DNA of 9,893 bases, from positions 1-9,893 of the forward strand of contig JAYTCK010000026.1 of NCBI GenBank assembly GCA_043736515.1. The letters run 5' to 3'. The notes beneath the pieces are model-generated. The model saw nothing but the letters and a program-made list of their open reading frames with translations, ran no database searches and was not told where the DNA came from. Source of the DNA: MHLP01 sp043736515. GTDB taxonomy: Bacteria > Patescibacteriota > Minisyncoccia > Phycocordibacterales > UBA6899. The position numbers and the translations under genes are program-made. The first letter of the stretch is position 1. Each line of letters begins with the position of its first letter. Positions 5,133 through 9,893 of the stretch are shown piece by piece.

Positions 5133-6047
5133 ATGGATGAGCTCAACAACAAGCAGATGATTCTTCTCACGATGTTCACGTCATTCGTTGTTTCAATCGC
5201 AACGGGGATCATCACTACCGCAATGCTCGAAGAGGCACCACAGACGCTCACGCAGACCGTCAATCGCGTCGTAGAGCGTACGATTGAACGCGTCGTTACG
5301 GGGACCTCGTCACCTGAAGAGTTAGCTCCCATCACGGTGACAAATGTCACCAAAGAAGTGACCGTATACGCAAAAGAAGAGGACCTGCTCATTGCCGCTG
5401 TCGAAAAAAATCAGCCGCGCATGGCGCAAATATTTCTCTCTGCCTCATCCAGCAACCCCACCGCGATCGGATTTGTCGTTTCGCGTGACGGACTCATTGC
5501 TTGCGAAACAACAAGTTTACTCAGCGAGGGTACACCAAAGGATGATTATGTGGTGACTATTGGAGGCAAAAACTACAAGGCGATCCCAATGAATAATCAG
5601 GACGGAAAGAATCCAATATTTTTCCTGAAAATTACCACCGCACTGTCGGGAGAAACATTTGATGCCGTAAGTTTTGGAAGAGGCGGAGCTGAGAAACTTG
5701 CCCAGACAGTTGTTGTCTTGGGAGGTAAAGAAGCTGATGCCGTTTTCAAAACAACACTTTCAAAACTCCGCTATGCAAAAACCGATGCATCTTCAACCCA
5801 ACCTCTCCTCATTGCCATAGAAACGATCCCTAAAATACCCGATGACAATCTTGGTGGGCTAGTAATCAACCTCGACGGTCAGTCAGTAGGCATTGTTATC
5901 CCTGCCGTCGATACAACAAAATACGTTATTTATCCAGTATCTCGATTGCTTGAGCTTATAGGAAGGTCAACTTCTGCCGCCGCGGAGAAACCCCTCGGTG
6001 CTGGAGATAAGACCAACAATACTGCTGCTGTCGGTGCTGCTCAATAA
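5133..6047 (+). CDS. Membrane-anchored trypsin-fold (HtrA-like) pseudoprotease
   Basis: This 304-residue protein has one N-terminal membrane helix (about 9-31), a coiled-coil-like stretch (about 38-56, TLTQTVNRVVERTIERVV), a trypsin-like domain (about 90-278) and a low-complexity Ala/Thr/Asn tail. The domain follows HtrA closely: TAIGFVVSRDGLIACETTS matches the GSGFVIS-DGYILTNAHVV region, GKNYKA and FFLKI match the DG-x-YKA / LAVLKI strands, and DDNLGGLVINLDGQSVGIV matches GNSGGPLVNLDGEVIGI. All three catalytic positions are changed: His to Thr127, Asp to Pro161 and Ser to Leu240. It has no PDZ domain. It is therefore predicted to be proteolytically inactive and to serve as a binding, scaffold or sensor protein at the membrane. 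Alignment is by eye against remembered HtrA consensus. It lies between the PDZ gene and the ClpB-like gene, with its own promoter. Confidence 0.78.
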   Translation: MDELNNKQMILLTMFTSFVVSIATGIITTAMLEEAPQTLTQTVNRVVERTIERVVTGTSSPEELAPITVTNVTKEVTVYAKEEDLLIAAVEKNQPRMAQIFLSASSSNPTAIGFVVSRDGLIACETTSLLSEGTPKDDYVVTIGGKNYKAIPMNNQDGKNPIFFLKITTALSGETFDAVSFGRGGAEKLAQTVVVLGGKEADAVFKTTLSKLRYAKTDASSTQPLLIAIETIPKIPDDNLGGLVINLDGQSVGIVIPAVDTTKYVIYPVSRLLELIGRSTSAAAEKPLGAGDKTNNTAAVGAAQ

Positions 6048-6074
6048 CCAATAAGCCCCATGATAAGCCATTGT

Positions 6075-6103
6075 TTGACGAAACATGGTTGTCATGGTAT
6101 CAT
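6075..6103 (+). promoter_or_regulatory. Sigma-70-type promoter of the ClpB-like gene
   Basis: TTGACG (6075-6080), exactly 17 bp, then TATCAT (6098-6103). Transcription near 6110 would give a leader of about 90 bases. The leader is AT-rich near its end and has no Shine-Dalgarno. A TAATAA (6188-6193) six bases before the ATG could instead allow a leaderless start, but it has no matching -35 box. No CIRCE-type heat-shock repeat was seen. Confidence 0.6.
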
Positions 6104-6165
6104 ATAACAACGTAGACAACTTGATGAAATTTGAGAGAGTCGATGCGTAGCAAGGTGTTATAAGA

Positions 6166-6188
6166 AACTATTTTTGTGATTTATAGTT
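6166..6188 (+). repeat. Small AT-rich inverted repeat in the clpB leader
   Basis: AACTAT (6166-6171) and ATAGTT (6183-6188) are exact inverted copies around an 11-base loop, ending 11 bases before the start codon. The hairpin would be weak and might melt with temperature. Such a short repeat can also arise by chance. Confidence 0.25.
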
Positions 6189-6199
6189 AATAAATATAC

Positions 6200-8887
6200 A
6201 TGCCCCCATTTGGAAATTTCACATCAAAAGCGCGCGATGCAATTAGACGAGCCCACGAGCTCGCTATTGAACGCGGACAAACACACGTGACACCCATGCA
6301 CCTTTTGGCCGGTCTTGTGCTACAAGACGAAAGCATGGTGCTCTCAATCATCGAAAAACTTGAAATTGATCCGGTTATGATGACTGAATCCATCATTGAA
6401 TCGATCGAGGACGGTGCGGTAAGCAGCACGACAACCGCCTCTTCTTACCAGCTCTACCTTACTCCTGAGCTTGCTCAAGCCCTCGAGAATTCGCAGCAGG
6501 TTGCAAAAGACATCAATGATCAGTTTATTTCAACGGAGCACCTTTTCCTTGCGCTGATGAACATTCCTTCGCCCGTTGCCGACCTCCTCCAGCGTTTTCG
6601 TATCGACAAGGAGGGCGTCATGCGCGTACTTTATGAGCTTCGCGAACAAAGCGGCGGAGATGGCGATGCGCCAAAGAAAATGCGCGCTATTGGCAAGTAC
6701 ACACGTTCGCTGACCAAGCTCGCACGCGAAGACAAGCTCGATCCCGTCATCGGCCGCGACGAAGAGATCGGCCGCATTATGCAAATTCTTTCACGTCGTA
6801 CAAAAAATAATCCGATCCTTATCGGTGAAGCAGGTACCGGCAAGACTGCGGTAGTTGAAGGGCTCGCACAGCGTATTGCCAAGGGCGATGTTCCAGAATT
6901 TTTACGTGACAAAGAACTTGTTTCACTCGACCTCGGCCTCCTTATTGCCGGCACAAAATACCGTGGGGAATTCGAAGAACGCCTGAAGGCGATTATGAAA
7001 GAAGTAGAGCGCGCAGAAGGGAAGATTATTCTCTTTATTGATGAGATTCATACTATCGTCGGAGCTGGCGCAGCAGAGGGCGCAATGGATGCATCAAACA
7101 TGCTCAAACCCGCCCTTGCCCGCGGAGAACTTCGCGCAATCGGAGCCACCACCCTCAAAGAGTTCCAAAAGCATATTGAAAAAGACCCTGCACTTACCCG
7201 CAGATTTCAGCCTGTCCATGTGAACGAGCCCTCTATGGAGGATGCTGTAGCCATTCTTCGCGGTCTCAAAGAAAAGTACGAGATTTTCCACGGTGTACGT
7301 ATTACCGACGATGCTATTTTGGCAGCAGTCAATCTTTCTAGTCGCTATATTTCTGATCGATTTTTGCCCGACAAGGCGGTCGATCTTATTGATGAAGCTG
7401 CATCATCACTCCGTATCGAGCTCGAAAATAAACCACCCATTCTCGAAGCAACGCACAGAAAGATCATGCGCCTTGAGATCGAAAACGAAGCCCTGAAACA
7501 AGAGAGTGAAGTTGGAGGCAACAAAAAGACAAAGGAGCGCATGAAGATCATTCAGGAGGAGATCGCCAACCTCCGCGAAGAAACCCGCGAATTCGAGCTC
7601 AAGTGGAAGAATGAAAAGGAACTCGTTCTCGCACTTCGTAATACAAAAAAAGAACTTGAAACCCTCCGCCTCGAAGCCGAGAATGCGGAAATGAAGAGTG
7701 ACCTCGCAAAAGCTGCGGAGATTCGCTACGGCAAGATCCCGGCCCTCGAGCGCTCTCTCGCAGAAAGCAACAACCGCCTCAAGAAACTCCAGAGTGCACG
7801 GAGAATTTTGCACGAGGATGTGACCGAGCAGGATATCGCACGTGTCGTTGCAAAATGGACGAGTATTCCACTTTCCCGAATGCTTGAAGAGGAGGCAGCA
7901 AAGCTCGGACGTATCGAAGAGGAGCTTAAGAAGCGTGTTGTTGGACAAGACGAAGCAATTCAGAAAATTTCCGATGCAATCAAGCGCTCGCGTGTCGGCA
8001 TCTCAGACCCCGGAAGACCAATAGGTTCATTCATTTTCCTCGGACCAACAGGAGTGGGGAAGACCGAGCTCACCAAGGCACTTGCGGGTTTCCTCTTTGA
8101 TGACGAAAAGGCGCTCCTCCGCGTTGATATGTCAGAGTACATGGAAAAATTTGCCGTCTCGAAGCTTATCGGATCACCCCCCGGTTATGTTGGCTATGAT
8201 GAGGGAGGTGGTCTCACTGAGATGGTGCGTCATCGTCCATACTCAGTTATTCTTTTTGATGAAATAGAAAAGGCGCACCCCGAAGTCTTCAATGTCCTGC
8301 TTCAAGTGCTCGATGACGGACGCCTCACCGACTCAAAGGGGCGCGTGGTTAACTTCAAAAACACTGTCATTATTATGACGTCCAATCTCGGCAGTGAATT
8401 CATCGACAAAATGCAGACGATTGGGTTTGGATCAAATTCTGATGCCGATCAGTATGCTCAAGTCAAAGTCAAAGTCATGGACCGCTTGAAGGACTTTTTC
8501 CGCCCCGAATTTTTAAACCGTCTTGATGACATCATCATGTTCGATATTCTTTCTCCGGACGTACTTAAAGATATCGTGAGCATTCAGGTGGACAAACTCC
8601 GTGAACGGCTCGCAACCAAAGACATCAAACTCATTACCTCGCACGATGCCCTGATGTATCTCGCAAAGGAGGGATACAATCCACAATATGGCGCACGACC
8701 GCTCCGCCGTATCATTCAGGACAAGATATTGACCCCGATAGCCTCAACAATCATCAAGGAGCGCATGATGCATGGGGGTATTGTTACTGTTGGAATGAAA
8801 GAAGGCGAGATCACCATCAAAGTAGAAAAGCGCCGCGAACCTGTCCGCTCGAGAGTAAAATTGCGCAAAGGTGAAACAGTAGCCTAA
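6200..8887 (+). CDS. clpB: ClpB-type AAA+ disaggregase carrying a ClpC-like IGF loop
   Basis: This 895-residue Hsp100 ATPase unfolds or disaggregates proteins in the cytoplasm. Order: Clp N-domain (1-145, two helical repeats), D1 with Walker A GEAGTGKT (209-216), pore-loop KYRGEFE (253-259) and Walker B ILFIDE (277-282), a long coiled-coil middle domain (about 408-545) and D2 with GPTGVGKT (615-622), pore-loop GYVGY (662-666), Walker B ILFDE (684-688) and sensor 2 GARPLRR (831-837). The middle domain has ClpB length and the ClpB landmark YGKIPALE (510-517), far longer than in ClpC. Yet between TSNLG and FRPEF in D2 it has IGF (741-743), the ClpP-docking tripeptide, at the same spacing as in ClpC by my recollection of B. 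subtilis. True ClpB has a shorter loop here without IGF. The two parts disagree on whether this is a stand-alone disaggregase or a ClpP partner. The start has no Shine-Dalgarno; a terminator follows. Confidence 0.95.
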   Translation: MPPFGNFTSKARDAIRRAHELAIERGQTHVTPMHLLAGLVLQDESMVLSIIEKLEIDPVMMTESIIESIEDGAVSSTTTASSYQLYLTPELAQALENSQQVAKDINDQFISTEHLFLALMNIPSPVADLLQRFRIDKEGVMRVLYELREQSGGDGDAPKKMRAIGKYTRSLTKLAREDKLDPVIGRDEEIGRIMQILSRRTKNNPILIGEAGTGKTAVVEGLAQRIAKGDVPEFLRDKELVSLDLGLLIAGTKYRGEFEERLKAIMKEVERAEGKIILFIDEIHTIVGAGAAEGAMDASNMLKPALARGELRAIGATTLKEFQKHIEKDPALTRRFQPVHVNEPSMEDAVAILRGLKEKYEIFHGVRITDDAILAAVNLSSRYISDRFLPDKAVDLIDEAASSLRIELENKPPILEATHRKIMRLEIENEALKQESEVGGNKKTKERMKIIQEEIANLREETREFELKWKNEKELVLALRNTKKELETLRLEAENAEMKSDLAKAAEIRYGKIPALERSLAESNNRLKKLQSARRILHEDVTEQDIARVVAKWTSIPLSRMLEEEAAKLGRIEEELKKRVVGQDEAIQKISDAIKRSRVGISDPGRPIGSFIFLGPTGVGKTELTKALAGFLFDDEKALLRVDMSEYMEKFAVSKLIGSPPGYVGYDEGGGLTEMVRHRPYSVILFDEIEKAHPEVFNVLLQVLDDGRLTDSKGRVVNFKNTVIIMTSNLGSEFIDKMQTIGFGSNSDADQYAQVKVKVMDRLKDFFRPEFLNRLDDIIMFDILSPDVLKDIVSIQVDKLRERLATKDIKLITSHDALMYLAKEGYNPQYGARPLRRIIQDKILTPIASTIIKERMMHGGIVTVGMKEGEITIKVEKRREPVRSRVKLRKGETVA

Positions 8888-8910
8888 AAAACCATTCACA
8901 CAACTCAAAT

Positions 8911-8943
8911 TCATCCGCAGAATAGCGGATGATTTTGTTTTTT
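8911..8943 (+). terminator. Factor-independent terminator after the ClpB-like gene
   Basis: TCATCCGC (8911-8918) pairs perfectly with GCGGATGA (8925-8932) over a six-base loop. A T-rich tail (8933-8943, TTTTG then six T) follows. It lies 23 bases after the stop codon. Confidence 0.88.
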
Positions 8944-8963
8944 GCGACGGAAGGTTATATAGT
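8935..8963 (+). promoter_or_regulatory. Candidate promoter of the 63-residue gene
   Basis: TTGTTT (8935-8940), 17 bp, then TATAGT (8958-8963). The -35 box lies inside the T-tail of the preceding terminator. Transcription near 8970 would leave about 22 leader bases, enough to include the ribosome binding site at 8980-8983. Confidence 0.4.
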
Positions 8964-8991
8964 TGAAGGAGAGTTAAAAGGAGTTTTGTGA

Positions 8992-9183
8992 GTGAAAACA
9001 GTAACGTTTGTATTTTATGAATGCTACCCAATAGCATGTGAGGGCAACGATCCTGAACTATTAAAATCTCCACTCCGTTTGCGTGTCAGAAACGATAGTC
9101 GTCTCCACCTCCGCGTAGGGAGACTTGCCGTGAGACTCGCACACAGATACGGCGGTTACGTCCAAGTGTGGTCGATAGAATGA
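8992..9183 (+). CDS. Small basic protein of unknown function
   Basis: This 63-residue protein matches no family I recognise. The start is GTG at 8992: AAAAGGAG (8976-8983) stands eight bases upstream. A second GTG at 8988 is out of frame and stops after ten codons. The chain begins with a beta-like TVTFVFYECY and ends with GGYVQVWSIE. The middle is strongly basic, with Arg at nearly every third position between residues 29 and 52 (LRLRVRNDSRLHLRVGRLAVRLAHR, alternating as in an amphipathic strand or helix). Two cysteines occur at 11 and 16. Upstream and downstream terminators make it its own transcription unit. A good ribosome binding site, a promoter and a fitted terminator support a real gene; RNA binding is a guess from charge alone. 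Confidence 0.65.
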   Translation: MKTVTFVFYECYPIACEGNDPELLKSPLRLRVRNDSRLHLRVGRLAVRLAHRYGGYVQVWSIE

Positions 9184-9210
9184 AACTCCTTTCCTCTGGG
9201 AGTTTTTTTT
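9183..9210 (+). terminator. Factor-independent terminator overlapping the 63-residue gene's stop
   Basis: AAACTCC (9183-9189) pairs with GGAGTTT (9199-9205) over a nine-base loop. Eight T run from 9203 to 9210. The stem starts on the last base of the TGA stop codon. Confidence 0.85.
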
Positions 9211-9235
9211 GATTTATTTGAGTGTTTAGTATAGT
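9209..9235 (+). promoter_or_regulatory. Candidate promoter of the last gene
   Basis: TATAGT (9230-9235) is a good -10 box. The best -35, TTGATT (9209-9214), is 15 bp away; TTTGAT gives 16. It again overlaps the T-tail of the terminator before it. Transcription near 9242 would leave about 30 leader bases before ATG at 9273. Confidence 0.45.
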
Positions 9236-9272
9236 CTGACGGAGGCAAATTCTTTTTACATAAGGAATTCTC

Positions 9273-9893
9273 ATGCAGACACGAACTGCTATTGGTGGTA
9301 CTTCTTCTCTCCTGCGCGATGTACACGATACAGTAGCGAGACTCTCAGATCCGCATCGCAAACAACTGAATGTTGTCTTGGGTGCGTTCCGCTCGCTCCG
9401 TGGCGACAGACGTGCACACATTGGATACGTGACTGTCCCCGTTACGACCGGCAAACGCTTTTACGAAGTCCTCACGAAGGAGGGAGTCCTGACAAGGGAA
9501 GCCCTCGCAGGGAAATGTGGACCTGCGTACTTGTACGAAAATGTCATTGTGCCCAATGTCGCAGAAAGCATTCAGTTTGTAGACAAATTGTGCCTATCTG
9601 AAGACGGCTTATTTATTGCCCCTTCCGTTTTCGATGCAAAGCCCCTAGAGTGGACTGACGATGCATATATGGCGCTGTGGTACAGGGTCATCGGAGAGAT
9701 GGCAGGCAAGCACAATGTCATGGATGGTTGGGGTTACAGCTACGGCGGAATACGTGAAGTGTTGTTCTCACTCATGCTTCAGTATCGTATTGTCCGCAAA
9801 AGCAACCTCGAGAAAGCGATTGATGAGTTTAAATTTGAAAACTTTCTCCCAGGAATGACCCATGAGGCGCTCATTTCAGAACTAGAGAAAATG
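9273..9893 (+). CDS. Possible nucleoside 2-deoxyribosyltransferase-like protein, 3' end cut
   Basis: 207 codons are visible and the frame is still open at the right edge. ATG at 9273 is preceded by AAGGA with six bases of spacing. The first 45 residues are helical and basic. Then comes HIGYVTVPVTTGKRFYEVL (49-67, a strand and glycine-containing turn), ENVIVPNVAESIQFVDKL (89-106), GLFIAPSVFDAKPLEWTDDAYMALWYRVI (112-140), and DGWGYSYGGIREVLFSL (151-167). A strand-P-x-x-x-G opening, a P...F....W...Y..LW middle and a DGW.YS.G...E end resemble DUF4406-type proteins of the nucleoside 2-deoxyribosyltransferase-like fold, in which a Glu (here perhaps Glu162) is the nucleophile. The assignment is from remembered pattern only. 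Substrate is unknown; a role in nucleotide salvage would suit a small-genome organism. A terminator and promoter separate it from its left neighbour. Confidence 0.85.
   Translation, partial: MQTRTAIGGTSSLLRDVHDTVARLSDPHRKQLNVVLGAFRSLRGDRRAHIGYVTVPVTTGKRFYEVLTKEGVLTREALAGKCGPAYLYENVIVPNVAESIQFVDKLCLSEDGLFIAPSVFDAKPLEWTDDAYMALWYRVIGEMAGKHNVMDGWGYSYGGIREVLFSLMLQYRIVRKSNLEKAIDEFKFENFLPGMTHEALISELEKM

Noticed and set aside
4504..6047. PDZ and trypsin-fold genes as one HtrA gene broken by a frameshift
   Set aside because: The order is reversed relative to HtrA (PDZ first), each has its own membrane-targeting start, and a perfect terminator plus a promoter lies between them.
6110..6199. A riboswitch or RNA thermometer in the clpB leader
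   Set aside because: Only one six-pair AT-rich inverted repeat is seen, there is no Shine-Dalgarno for it to hide, and no known riboswitch core was recognised.
7406..7948. A 180-codon minus-strand frame rich in Phe and Leu that could look like a membrane protein
   Set aside because: It is the reverse complement of the Glu/Lys/Leu-rich coiled-coil middle domain of the ClpB-like gene; GAA/AAG codons read as Phe/Leu on the other strand.
3227..9183. Use of TGA as a glycine codon (Gracilibacteria-type code)
   Set aside because: The transporter, PDZ and 63-residue genes end at TGA just where their families or terminators predict an end, and no internal TGA occurs in conserved genes.
1..9893. CRISPR array, tRNA or rRNA gene, insertion sequence or phage gene
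   Set aside because: No evenly spaced repeats, cloverleaf-like sequence, transposase motifs or terminal inverted repeats were found on either strand.

Overview
The window reads as ordinary chromosome from a bacterium of the Candidate Phyla Radiation (Patescibacteria), most likely a Parcubacteria-type lineage. Several things point this way. IF-2 is very short at its N-terminus, starting only about ten residues before its first P-loop strand. Gene spacing is compact. Many genes have no Shine-Dalgarno sequence and a -10 box almost touching the start codon. The window also holds a DUF4446 protein, a single-domain Fe/Mn superoxide dismutase and a queuosine-precursor-type transporter. TGA is used as a stop in several genes, so the recoded code of Gracilibacteria/Absconditabacteria does not apply. 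The lineage is an inference from gene style; no marker phylogeny could be run.

Layout. Positions 1-1910 are read leftwards. A 65-residue Cys/His-containing small protein has its own terminator. It is followed by a DUF4446 membrane protein and then infB (translation initiation factor IF-2), which runs off the left edge. From 1994 onward everything reads rightwards. The order is a NifS/IscS-type cysteine desulfurase, a six-helix Vut_1-family transporter, superoxide dismutase, a secreted stand-alone PDZ-like protein, a membrane-anchored trypsin-fold protein that has lost its catalytic triad, a large ClpB-like AAA+ disaggregase, a 63-residue orphan, and a final gene cut by the right edge that resembles nucleoside 2-deoxyribosyltransferase-like proteins. 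An 83-bp divergent region (1911-1993) separates the two halves and contains an 18-bp palindrome lying over the desulfurase promoter. Factor-independent terminators stand at about 1686-1711 (minus strand), 4446-4483, 5053-5080, 8911-8943 and 9183-9210, so most rightward genes are short transcription units.

How the genes relate. The left part is translation. The desulfurase and transporter sit 9 bp apart and could both serve tRNA modification (thiolation, queuosine salvage), though the desulfurase may also feed Fe-S assembly. The stretch 3848-8887 looks like stress and protein quality control: superoxide removal, two exported or membrane-bound proteins built from the two modules of HtrA proteases (PDZ and trypsin fold) but encoded separately and without catalytic residues, and a Hsp100 machine.

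The most interesting observations are four. The Hsp100 protein combines a full ClpB-type middle domain with a ClpC-type IGF ClpP-docking loop. The HtrA-like protein has all three triad positions replaced. Leaderless or near-leaderless starts recur. A palindromic candidate operator lies in the divergent region. No RNA gene, CRISPR array, insertion sequence or prophage gene was seen.
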